The notes: a model not told the origin generated them from the letters alone. Counted from the stretch's first letter, positions 1 through 5,836 are shown. The stretch: 7,032 nucleotides of DNA from an uncultured Candidatus Saccharibacteria bacterium (GCA_947427985.1 CANEKB010000056.1:1-7032), one strand, 5' to 3'. Translations and numbers: made by a program.

Positions 1-2817
1 AAGATTAAATAGCAAATCACTCCGATTAGCAAAACTATCAAAAGCACCAGTCTTGATCGCCGCTTCCCAAGATTTTTTATTAAACTTGCTCGAATTAACG
101 CGCGCCGCAAAGTCGCAAACCGATTTAAATGGTCCGTTTTTATCGCGTTCTGGGATAACGAATTCCTCAACCAAAGCTTTGCCCATCGACTTAATGCCCG
201 ACAAACCAAAGCGAATCTTCCGCTCGGTGCCAACAATACCAAAATCACCATAAGATTCGTTAATATCGGGGCCGAGCACCGGAATTCCCATACGCTTACA
301 CTCAGAGATCTCAATCGCAAGGCGATCAGTCCAGCGCATATCGGCGGTCATTAGCGCCGCCATGAAAGCGTCCGGATAATGCGCCTTGAGATACGCCGTC
401 CAGTACGCAACTAGGCCATAGCACGCCGCGTGCGATTTGTTGAAACAGTAATTCGCGAAGTCAAGTAGCTCGCGCCAGAATTCCTCTGCAATTTCTTCAG
501 TCGCCCCACCAATCTTGATCGCACCCTCAATAAACTGCGGCTTTACCTTATTCATGAGGTCAACTTTCTTCTTACCGACCGCCTTACGCAGTGTATCAGC
601 CTGGCCACCAGTAAAACCACACCATTCGCGCGAAATCTGCATGAACTGCTCCTGGTAGATCATAATACCATAGGTATCCTTGAGCGAGTTCTCCAGCCCC
701 GGATGGAGGTAAGTAATCGGCTCCTCGCCGTGTTTGCGACGAATGAACTGGTCGATGAATTGCATTGGGCCCGGGCGATAGAGGGCCACCATGGCGATAA
801 TATCCTCAAAACGGTTCGCCTGAAGGTCTTTGAGATAGCGCTTCATGCCGGCCGATTCTAACTGGAAGACACCGGTCGTCTCAGCTCGTTGGAGCAATTC
901 GTAAGTTTTCGCATCGTCCAGCGGCAAATGTACCAAATCAACATCATCCTTATATACTTTTCGGATCATTCGGAGTGCGTTATTAATCACGCTTAAGTTG
1001 GAAAGGCCCAAAAAGTCCATCTTGAGCAAGCCCATTTCCTCAACTTGGCCCATCGGGAACTGCGCCGCAATTGGACCCTTGGCAGAAACTTCAAGCGGGA
1101 GGAACTTCTCAAGATCGTCTGGCGCAATAATCACACCACAGGCGTGAACGCCATGGTTACGAATCGTCCCCTCAAGCTGGCGCGCAAAATCTAGCACCTC
1201 CTTTGAGGTTGGATTAGTCTCGTACTCTTGTTTCAACTCAGGGACGTCTTTAATAGCGTCGTCGAGATGAACATGATGACCTTGCACCGGATCCGGCACC
1301 AGCTTCGCCAACTTGTCTGCCTCCGCATAGGGTACTTCTAGCACCCGCGCCACGTCACGCACAGCGTTTTTCGCCATCATTTTACCGAAGGTCGCAATAT
1401 TCGAAACTCGCGCGGCGCCATATTTTTCAGTACAATACTGAATCACCTCGTCACGACGAGTATCCTGGATATCGGTATCGATATCTGGCATCGAAATACG
1501 GTCTGGATTCAGGAAGCGCTCAAAAAGTAGGTCATATTTCAGCGGGTCTAGCTCGGTAATTCTCAACGCAAACGCCAAAATACTACCAGCCGCCGAGCCA
1601 CGCCCCGGGCCAAAAACGATCCGCTGACTTTTACCCCAGTTAATGAAGTCTTGTACAATTAAGAAGTATCCGTTGTAGCCCATCTTATCGACTACGCCGA
1701 GCTCATAATCGATGCGCGGAAGGATTTTCTTCGTTTCGTCTTTGCGCCCCTCGGCCTTGTCGGCCTCCTCAAGCAACTTGCGGCACTCCGACACGGCCAG
1801 GTCTACAGTGTCTTCTAGCTTATACCCGCAGTAGCGATAAACTAAGCCTTGAAAAACAAGCTTATCTAGATAGGACTTTTCATCTTCGCCCTCTGGTACC
1901 GGAAACTTCGGGATCAAGATACGACCAAGCTGCAAATCGACATTGCAACGATCAGCAATCCGACGCGAGTTGCGCACCGCCTCTGGACAAGTCTTACTCC
2001 AACGCTCGATAATCTCTTGCGGCGGAATAACGTGCAGTTCGAAATCTTTCAGCGACATGCGGTTTGGGTTCGACAGGTTTGAGGCCGTACCGACACAAAG
2101 CAAAACTTCATGAGTGTCCTGCTGGTCATGACGCAGATAATGAGCATCACAAGTTACTACTAGTGGGATTCCGGTTTCTTCTGAAAATTTCATCAGTTGT
2201 TCATTAATCTGATTCTGAACATCCCAATGCGTCGGCGAATCTGGATGGCCATGGTCTTGCATTTCGAGATAAAACCGGTCACCAAACACCCCATGATACC
2301 AATCAATTAATTCACGAGCACGTTTGAGGTCGTTTGCCCGAATCGCTTCTGAAATCTCCGAACCAGCACAGCCGCTCAGACAGATTACCCCCTCACTTGA
2401 TTCTTCCATCAGGGCGTGGTCGATGCGTGGCCGGTAATAGCGACCGTGAATTTCTGCTTCCGACATCATATGACAAAGGTTCTGAAAGCCTTGATTGTTC
2501 ATAGCCAACAAAGTAATATGAAAACGTTGCTTATCATGAGCTGGGTCATGATCTTCCTTGCGTCGCGCTGCAACATACGCTTCTAGGCCCAAGATCGGCT
2601 TAATTCCAGCGTCGTTACAAGTCTTATAGAGTTCAACCAGGCCGCTCATTGTACCATGATCAGTCACGGCGACCGCCTCCATGCCCTGATTTTTAACAAA
2701 GTCAACTAACTCTGGAATCTTAGTTAGACCATCCAGCAGAGAGTAATGAGTATGGTTATGCAGATGGACAAAATCGCTAACTTTTAGCGGCTCGTCGCCC
2801 TTGGTTACCTCCGTCAT
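1..2817 (-). CDS. dnaE: DNA polymerase III subunit alpha, C-terminus beyond the window
   Basis: Catalytic subunit of the replicative DNA polymerase. I translated 939 uninterrupted codons from ATG at 2817 to base 1, and the frame stays open at the edge. Domains in order: a PHP domain (about residues 16-290) opening with HLHNHTHYSLLDG and carrying H20, H22, D53, H54, E79, H100, D224 and H226; the polymerase core with G403-P-G-R-G-S-A-A-G-S; catalytic aspartates D445 and D447 in PDIDTD; the third aspartate D601 in KMDFLGL; and the conserved NKSHAACYG near residue 796. The D447-D601 spacing (154) is close to E. coli D403-D555 (152). The family is usually about 1,150 residues, so roughly 200 residues (clamp-binding, OB-fold and tau-binding parts) lie outside. 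All PHP metal ligands I can place are present, unlike the degenerate PHP of E. coli, so intrinsic 3'-5' proofreading is possible (inference). There is no alternative in-frame ATG, GTG or TTG near the start. Confidence 0.97.
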   Translation of the reverse strand, partial: MTEVTKGDEPLKVSDFVHLHNHTHYSLLDGLTKIPELVDFVKNQGMEAVAVTDHGTMSGLVELYKTCNDAGIKPILGLEAYVAARRKEDHDPAHDKQRFHITLLAMNNQGFQNLCHMMSEAEIHGRYYRPRIDHALMEESSEGVICLSGCAGSEISEAIRANDLKRARELIDWYHGVFGDRFYLEMQDHGHPDSPTHWDVQNQINEQLMKFSEETGIPLVVTCDAHYLRHDQQDTHEVLLCVGTASNLSNPNRMSLKDFELHVIPPQEIIERWSKTCPEAVRNSRRIADRCNVDLQLGRILIPKFPVPEGEDEKSYLDKLVFQGLVYRYCGYKLEDTVDLAVSECRKLLEEADKAEGRKDETKKILPRIDYELGVVDKMGYNGYFLIVQDFINWGKSQRIVFGPGRGSAAGSILAFALRITELDPLKYDLLFERFLNPDRISMPDIDTDIQDTRRDEVIQYCTEKYGAARVSNIATFGKMMAKNAVRDVARVLEVPYAEADKLAKLVPDPVQGHHVHLDDAIKDVPELKQEYETNPTSKEVLDFARQLEGTIRNHGVHACGVIIAPDDLEKFLPLEVSAKGPIAAQFPMGQVEEMGLLKMDFLGLSNLSVINNALRMIRKVYKDDVDLVHLPLDDAKTYELLQRAETTGVFQLESAGMKRYLKDLQANRFEDIIAMVALYRPGPMQFIDQFIRRKHGEEPITYLHPGLENSLKDTYGIMIYQEQFMQISREWCGFTGGQADTLRKAVGKKKVDLMNKVKPQFIEGAIKIGGATEEIAEEFWRELLDFANYCFNKSHAACYGLVAYWTAYLKAHYPDAFMAALMTADMRWTDRLAIEISECKRMGIPVLGPDINESYGDFGIVGTERKIRFGLSGIKSMGKALVEEFVIPERDKNGPFKSVCDFAARVNSSKFNKKSWEAAIKTGAFDSFANRSDLLFNL

Positions 2818-2823
2818 GAGAAT

Positions 2824-2832
2824 ATTATAGCA
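2824..2832 (-). promoter_or_regulatory. dnaE extended -10 promoter element
   Basis: On the minus strand this reads TGCTATAAT, an extended -10 (TGn plus a perfect TATAAT). A start about 7 bases downstream of the -10 would fall on or next to the A of the dnaE ATG at 2817. No good -35 is visible 16-18 bp upstream. No Shine-Dalgarno precedes the ATG; the GGAGG seen nearby lies inside the coding sequence. Confidence 0.6.
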
Positions 2833-2833
2833 T

Positions 2834-2845
2834 GAATAAGGAAAA
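2834..2845 (+). repeat. 12-bp inverted repeat flanking the island, left copy
   Basis: GAATAAGGAAAA, the exact reverse complement of TTTTCCTTATTC at 3559-3570. Together the two copies bracket the cassettes and the structured RNA, a span of 737 bp. The motif is AT-rich, so chance is possible. I see no clear target-site duplication outside. Confidence 0.45.
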
Positions 2846-2886
2846 TATAATATTCATTCCTGAGTTCTCTAAGACAACTATTGTAT

Positions 2887-2940
2887 TCTTTCATCCTCCC
2901 TTGATTACTCTATGGCTAGACAACGGAGGGAGAAACCCCA
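2887..2940 (+). repeat. Outer inverted repeat, left arm
   Basis: Reverse complement of 3331-3385. Bases 2896-2930 match 3341-3375 perfectly over 35 bp. Three mismatches towards the coding side and a 2-bp gap on the outer side separate this from further matches (TGGGGTT inside, GGATGAA outside). The arm covers the last codons of cassette A, its stop, and about 18 bases of non-coding trailer. Confidence 0.95.
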
Positions 2941-3093
2941 ATAGTGCTGGTCATGATGTTGCCAGATTTCGTTTCCACTGACCACTAATCGTGTTCCAGC
3001 AAAACTAGACCACCATTGTGGACCAGAGCCAACTTCGGTAGCTAACCCGCTGTTCGGACGAGTCATTCCGCTGCGGACGAAACCCGCTCCCAA
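2905..3093 (-). pseudogene. FISUMP-type surface protein, C-terminal fragment (cassette A)
   Basis: The translated frame holds FVRSG near its start, PQWWSS in the middle and YWGFSLRCLAIE at the end. This is the pattern of the C-terminal repeat of the Fibrobacter succinogenes major paralogous (FISUMP) family of secreted or lipid-anchored surface proteins. From F-V-R-S-G to the stop there are 58 codons. Full-length members have a signal peptide and several hundred residues; here an in-frame TAA (3099-3097) lies just upstream, the only start is a TTG without a ribosome binding site, and no N-terminal part is present. It is therefore a broken gene or a silent cassette. Its 3' end and the bases beyond the stop form the left arm of a long inverted repeat with cassette B. 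The reading of the family is from memory of its motif pattern. Confidence 0.6.
3067..3081 (+). repeat. Inner 15-bp inverted repeat, left arm
   Basis: TCCGCTGCGGACGAA is the exact reverse complement of 3160-3174. It encodes F-V-R-S-G at the head of cassette A (minus strand). Matching breaks down on both sides: towards the cassette middle and towards the spacer at 3082-3159. Confidence 0.9.
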
Positions 3094-3129
3094 TTTTTAA
3101 AAAATGAGAGCATAGTTTGATTGACGTAA

Positions 3130-3366
3130 CAGATACGACAAGCTAAGTTTACGCTTTTCTTCGTCCGCAGCGGAGACATTGGGGCTTCACACATGATAGC
3201 TGCGCTGCATAACACTGGCGTATATGGCAACCAATTAGCCAGTCGCGGCATTGATATATCTCGAGCATACAATGCTTTTATTGATGGTGCCAGCTCTTCA
3301 GTCGCATCAAATGCGAGCTACTATCGCTTCTGGGGTTATCCCCTCCGTTGTCTAGCCATAGAGTAA
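3130..3366 (+). pseudogene. FISUMP-type surface protein, C-terminal fragment (cassette B)
   Basis: An open frame follows a TAA at 3127-3129 and ends at TAA 3364-3366. It has no start codon in a usable position and was therefore easy to miss. It reads LFFVRSGD, then a middle with GVYGNQLASRG and AYNAF, then FWGYPLRCLAIE. The borders match cassette A, and the middle fits the FISUMP layout (YG..WSSR.. then AY..), except that the usual Trp is Leu (GNQLAS). From F-V-R-S-G to the stop there are 68 codons against 58 in cassette A. The two cassettes point away from each other. With no promoter, start or signal peptide it cannot be an expressed surface protein in this arrangement. It is either a decayed paralogue or a donor cassette. 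Confidence 0.55.
3160..3174 (+). repeat. Inner 15-bp inverted repeat, right arm
   Basis: TTCGTCCGCAGCGGA, the exact partner of 3067-3081, encoding F-V-R-S-G at the head of cassette B. The 78-bp spacer between the inner arms is AT-rich, has stops in both cassette frames and shows no gene. Confidence 0.9.
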
Positions 3367-3385
3367 TCAAGGGAGAGGATGAAGA
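3331..3385 (+). repeat. Outer inverted repeat, right arm
   Basis: Partner of 2887-2940, covering the end of cassette B, its stop at 3364 and the trailer AAGGGAGAGGATGAAG. Identity continues past the stop codon into non-coding sequence, so the match reflects DNA-level homology (duplication or gene conversion) and not only protein conservation. Confidence 0.95.
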
Positions 3386-3483
3386 AGGAAAAAGCTGGCT
3401 TTATGATTTTTCTAAAGGTGGGTCTACTATTCTCTACGAGAGGATCCGGACTTACGAGGAGGAGTAGCGCCAAGGCCCCGTAA
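3379..3483 (+). other. 34-codon mini-ORF after cassette B
   Basis: It starts at ATG 3379, three bases after AAGGGAG in the trailer shared with cassette A, and ends at TAA 3481. The beginning (MKKEKAG followed by FMIFLKVGLLFS) is a basic-plus-hydrophobic signature like the start of a signal peptide. The rest is basic and runs through the structured element. This could be the decapitated start of the next gene of a former tandem array of secreted proteins, or a leader peptide, or chance. I do not recognise a product. Confidence 0.2.
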
Positions 3484-3539
3484 CGACGGGCGCCTTGGAC
3501 GCGCCTCGGGAAGAGGATAGTAGACTCACTATTAGAAAG
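3408..3539 (+). ncRNA. Candidate structured RNA with a 28-position closing stem
   Basis: Bases 3408-3435 pair with 3512-3539: 23 Watson-Crick pairs, four G-U wobbles (3408/3539, 3417/3530, 3421/3526, 3431/3516) and one mismatch (3416/3531). The wobbles are G-U only if the plus strand is transcribed; on the minus strand they would be A-C mismatches, which favours a plus-strand RNA. Inside, 3470-3481 pairs with 3486-3498 (12 bp, C3491 bulged, AACG loop), extended by GCG 3467-3469 with CGC 3500-3502, and CGAGG 3455-3459 can pair with CCTCG 3504-3508. The element is GC-rich in AT-rich surroundings. It lacks the conserved motifs I know for SRP RNA, tmRNA and RNase P RNA. I see no good promoter and no terminal T-run, so an independent transcript is unproven. 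Confidence 0.5.
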
Positions 3540-3558
3540 TATTATTTAAGACTACTTC

Positions 3559-3570
3559 TTTTCCTTATTC
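3559..3570 (+). repeat. 12-bp inverted repeat flanking the island, right copy
   Basis: TTTTCCTTATTC, the partner of 2834-2845. It lies 14 bp before the -35 of the JAMM-protein promoter, so the bracketed segment fits exactly between the dnaE and JAMM-gene promoters. Confidence 0.45.
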
Positions 3571-3584
3571 CCTATGATTATATA

Positions 3585-3613
3585 TTGACAAAATTGAAAA
3601 AGTGTGATACAAT
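3585..3613 (+). promoter_or_regulatory. Promoter of the JAMM membrane-protein gene
   Basis: A perfect -35 (TTGACA, 3585-3590), a 17-bp spacer and TACAAT (3608-3613) preceded by TGA, an extended -10. Transcription should start near 3620, giving a leader of about 55 bases before the GTG start at 3676. Confidence 0.85.
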
Positions 3614-3675
3614 GGTAGTAGGTACACCCTAGTTAGTTAACATCTTTGATAATACGCGAAAGGAAGTGTTTTTCC

Positions 3676-4392
3676 GTGAACCGTCCCATCCGGTATCTGT
3701 TTTTCGTTCTTAAAGGCATAGCCTATCCAGCGTGTTTGTTTTCTGCCGGAATGATTGCTAGAAGCATCTCGGGAAGTCACCTCTCTGCAGGTGCGCTCAT
3801 CCTTGGGCTTGTCGGCATAGTCGTTCTTGCTATCTTCGGATACATATTCTTCATTTCTTTCTCCTACGATCTCAAGGCAGTTTTAGCAAAGAGACCAATG
3901 CCGACCTTCGCCGCGCGTTTTACCGACCACGGTCCAACACTGTATTCTGTAATGCAGGCAATTCGAAACGAAGAAGTAGAAGTTCTGGCGATCTTTAGCG
4001 AAACTGGCACGAAACTTGCAGAGGTATCGAATTTCCACGAGAGCATGGTTCGCATCGGCCAAATAATCTCGCCGTCCACTCTTTCTCATGAAACAACCCT
4101 AGTTCATAATCACCCGAACGGCAACAGTACCTTCTCGCCGAACGATATCGCCGCCTTTATGTACTACCGTTGCAATCGCGCTATCGTCGTCACGGAAGAC
4201 GAAACTTACGAGGCGGTTTTTTCGCGCGAATACTCAATAAAAGACGCTAGGCGAGCGAAAAAGCGGCTTAAACGATTAATTCGCCAGACGAGAAACGATA
4301 AAAACCATGTCTTGGCGAACAAAATCTTAGCCGAAGAGTTTGGCTATCAGTTTTGTCAACATAACACCGCTAACACTCACGCACAGATATAA
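3676..4392 (+). CDS. Membrane-anchored JAMM/RadC-like metalloprotease-fold protein
   Basis: 238 residues from GTG 3676, chosen because AAAGGAAG (3659-3666) lies nine bases upstream; a TTG at 3646 in the same frame has no ribosome binding site. Two hydrophobic segments (about residues 7-28 and 37-62) anchor it in the membrane, with the rest probably cytoplasmic. The motif H144-N-H146-P-N-G, then S154-P-N-D157, fits the JAMM zinc motif HxH-x7-S-x2-D exactly, and resembles HNHPSGDPTPS in RadC. A glutamate in NEEVEVLAIF (about residues 98-107) could be the catalytic acid. JAMM enzymes hydrolyse isopeptide or peptide bonds, while RadC-type members have no settled activity, so the substrate is unknown. 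The tail (residues 188-206) is strongly basic. It is a single-gene unit with its own promoter, next to the FISUMP island, and ends at a terminator hairpin. Confidence 0.75.
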   Translation: MNRPIRYLFFVLKGIAYPACLFSAGMIARSISGSHLSAGALILGLVGIVVLAIFGYIFFISFSYDLKAVLAKRPMPTFAARFTDHGPTLYSVMQAIRNEEVEVLAIFSETGTKLAEVSNFHESMVRIGQIISPSTLSHETTLVHNHPNGNSTFSPNDIAAFMYYRCNRAIVVTEDETYEAVFSREYSIKDARRAKKRLKRLIRQTRNDKNHVLANKILAEEFGYQFCQHNTANTHAQI

Positions 4393-4434
4393 GCGCGTCA
4401 CCAAAGATCACGACTAAGCTCTTTCCAGCCTAAG

Positions 4435-4458
4435 AGGCCCAGCGTTTATGCTGGGCCT
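4435..4458. terminator. Bidirectional terminator hairpin between convergent genes
   Basis: AGGCCCAGC / GCTGGGCCT forms a perfect 9-bp GC-rich stem with a GTTTAT loop. It lies 42 bp after the JAMM gene stop and 31 bp after the stop of the minus-strand operon, so it can serve both. The T-tracts on either side are weak (TTCCCCTTA on the plus strand), so efficiency is uncertain. Confidence 0.7.
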
Positions 4459-4489
4459 TCCCCTTAGCTGTTTATTCCACCGATTCCCT

Positions 4490-4909
4490 TTACTTCTTCG
4501 GTGTAGCCTTTTTCACGACATCGTTTGCAGTTTTCGCGGCATGCCTGGCATTGGTCTGCTCGGTTTTGGCAACTTTTTCAGCAGCCTCGGCTCGCTTGGC
4601 CGCCCGCTCAGCCTTAGCTGCTTCAGCTGCAGCGGCTTCACGTGCCATATCTTCTTCAGCATAGCGACGCTCTTGATCCTCAACTACGCGATTCGCAAAA
4701 GTCTTCACGATCCCACCAACCGATGTCATCCCTTTAACATTATCGACGATATCGTCGGCCTTAGTCGCAATTTGCTGGCCAGTTTCGACGATCTTTTTCG
4801 CCTCTTCGGCTAGGCGAATCAGCTTAATAATCAAGACTACTCCTGCAATCAAGAAAATCAGCAATGCGACCGATAGCATCACAACCAAAATCCACTCTGC
4901 AACATTCAT
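4490..4909 (-). CDS. Small membrane protein with Ala/Lys/Glu-rich coiled coil (DUF948-like)
   Basis: 139 residues. A single N-terminal transmembrane helix (about residues 5-31, MLSVALLIFLIAG) is followed directly by an amphipathic helical region (LIRLAEEAKKIVETGQQ) and a low-complexity C-terminal half of A, E, K and R (about residues 75-139) that should form a long charged helix or coiled coil ending in TPKK. The architecture resembles DUF948/YtxH-type envelope proteins; I cannot assign a function. The start is supported by GGAGG eight bases upstream. It lies only 23 bp downstream of galU with no terminator between, so the two are very likely co-transcribed, hinting at an envelope role. The shared hairpin at 4435-4458 ends the unit. 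Confidence 0.8.
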   Translation of the reverse strand: MNVAEWILVVMLSVALLIFLIAGVVLIIKLIRLAEEAKKIVETGQQIATKADDIVDNVKGMTSVGGIVKTFANRVVEDQERRYAEEDMAREAAAAEAAKAERAAKRAEAAEKVAKTEQTNARHAAKTANDVVKKATPKK

Positions 4910-4932
4910 AAATCTTTACCTCCGTTTTTTAT

Positions 4933-5811
4933 TTAATACTTCTCAACTATCGCCTTGACCTCGTCGGCATAGCCTTCGTTATCCATGACATATTTTAGGT
5001 GAGCTAAGAAATAGTTTTTCGGATCGCCGGTCGTCATCCATTCGCCCCGAGTCTTTTCAACGATAACCTCGCCATGCTCAGCCATCTTCGTAATTGCATC
5101 AACCGTCCAAAGTTCATTATCGAGACCAGTATTGTTTGGCTTAAGGTAGTCAAAAACTTCTGGAGTTAAAAGATAACGCCCATAGCTCGTTAAGTTAGAG
5201 GGGGCGTCTTCGATTTTTGGCTTTTCGACGATATTGTCGAGGGTCATTTTAGCTTCGTCGGCCAGCTTAATAATGCCATATTTATTTAAAACCTCGCGTG
5301 GCATCTCTTGTGCGATAATAATCGCTTTGGCCTCTGGATGCTCTGCATAGGCGTTGACTAAAGTCTTCACATCCGAGCTACCAAAGACCACATCGTCAGA
5401 ATAAAGTACCACAAAAGCCTCATCGTCTTGGATATACTTCCTAGCCGAAGCAATCGGCGAGCCATTACCATAAGGATAGGATTGATCCTGCTCAATTACT
5501 GTTACCTTTGGAAAATTCAATACCTTCGCTACTGCTTCATAGCGGTCATCCTTGCCTTGAGAATGCAGCTGTTTCTTAATCTTAGTGATAGCGTTATTGA
5601 AATAATCTTCGTAAATCGGCTTACCCTCAGGGGTAGCTACAACGATAATTTCCTCAATGCCTGCCTCAACACACTCTTCGACTACTAGCTGCATAATCGG
5701 CTTCGCGCCAATCGGCAACATTGCTTTTGGAATAGTCTTAGTAATTGGTAAATACCGGCTCGCAAAACCTGCGTCGGTGATGATCGCCTTAGTCGGTGAA
5801 CGATATTTCAT
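4933..5811 (-). CDS. galU: UTP--glucose-1-phosphate uridylyltransferase (GalU-like)
   Basis: Makes UDP-glucose from UTP and glucose-1-phosphate in the cytoplasm, feeding glycan and glycolipid synthesis. The 292 residues match the usual GalU length of about 290-300. Motifs: KAIITDAGFASRYLP (nucleotide-binding loop), then TIPKAMLPIGAKPIMQLVVEE with the conserved P-K-x-M-L-P, YSDDV (metal-binding region), KYGIIK, VEKPK, GRYLLTPEVFDYL and TTGDPKNYF. The loop normally reads AAGxGTR; here it is DAGFASR, with the second Gly replaced by Ala. I start at ATG 5811, with AAGGAG 11 bases upstream. The in-frame ATG nine codons earlier (5838) overlaps the -10 of the promoter and cannot be in the transcript. 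A related sugar-1-phosphate nucleotidyltransferase with another base or sugar preference is possible, given the altered loop. Confidence 0.85.
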   Translation of the reverse strand: MKYRSPTKAIITDAGFASRYLPITKTIPKAMLPIGAKPIMQLVVEECVEAGIEEIIVVATPEGKPIYEDYFNNAITKIKKQLHSQGKDDRYEAVAKVLNFPKVTVIEQDQSYPYGNGSPIASARKYIQDDEAFVVLYSDDVVFGSSDVKTLVNAYAEHPEAKAIIIAQEMPREVLNKYGIIKLADEAKMTLDNIVEKPKIEDAPSNLTSYGRYLLTPEVFDYLKPNNTGLDNELWTVDAITKMAEHGEVIVEKTRGEWMTTGDPKNYFLAHLKYVMDNEGYADEVKAIVEKY

Positions 5812-5836
5812 TATAATAAGATCTCCTTGAGACTTC

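Larger units (their letters stand above)
2814..2894 (-). other. 26-codon mini-ORF overlapping the dnaE start
   Basis: It begins at ATG 2894-2892, directly after AAGGGAGG and within the conserved 3' trailer of the minus-strand FISUMP fragment. It ends in TGA at 2816-2814, sharing ATGA with the dnaE start codon, the geometry seen in translationally coupled genes. The spacing from GGGAGG to ATG is too short for a normal ribosome binding site. The predicted peptide (beginning MKEYNSCLREL) resembles nothing I recognise. It may be chance, the relic of a former downstream gene, or a coupling leader for transcripts that start upstream of the dnaE promoter. Confidence 0.15.

Noticed and set aside
3121..3149. 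Possible promoter for cassette B (TTGACG, 17 bp, TAAGTT)
   Set aside because: The -10 is poor, and no start codon with a ribosome binding site follows in the cassette frame.
3063..3272. 69-codon minus-strand open frame across the cassette junction
   Set aside because: It runs antisense to cassette B and in another frame over cassette A, with no ribosome binding site and no recognisable motif, while the FISUMP frames on both strands explain the sequence better.
3408..3539. The long stem as a simple rho-independent terminator
   Set aside because: The hairpin is far too large, has an internal GC-rich sub-hairpin, and is not followed by a T-run.
3577..3582. Minus-strand TATAAT that could drive transcription into the structured element
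   Set aside because: There is no acceptable -35 or TGn, and the G-U pattern of the stem argues for the plus strand.
2818..3640. CRISPR array or tandem repeats
   Set aside because: All repeats here are inverted pairs with unequal spacing; no regularly spaced direct repeats are present.
3646..3675. TTG start ten codons upstream for the JAMM protein
   Set aside because: There is no ribosome binding site ahead of the TTG, whereas AAAGGAAG is well placed for the GTG at 3676; the extra residues add no domain.
4448..4813. 121-codon plus-strand open frame rich in Leu, Ser and Phe
   Set aside because: It lies antisense to the small membrane coiled-coil gene, starts inside the terminator hairpin without a ribosome binding site, and its composition mirrors the Ala/Lys/Glu-rich codons of the opposite strand.
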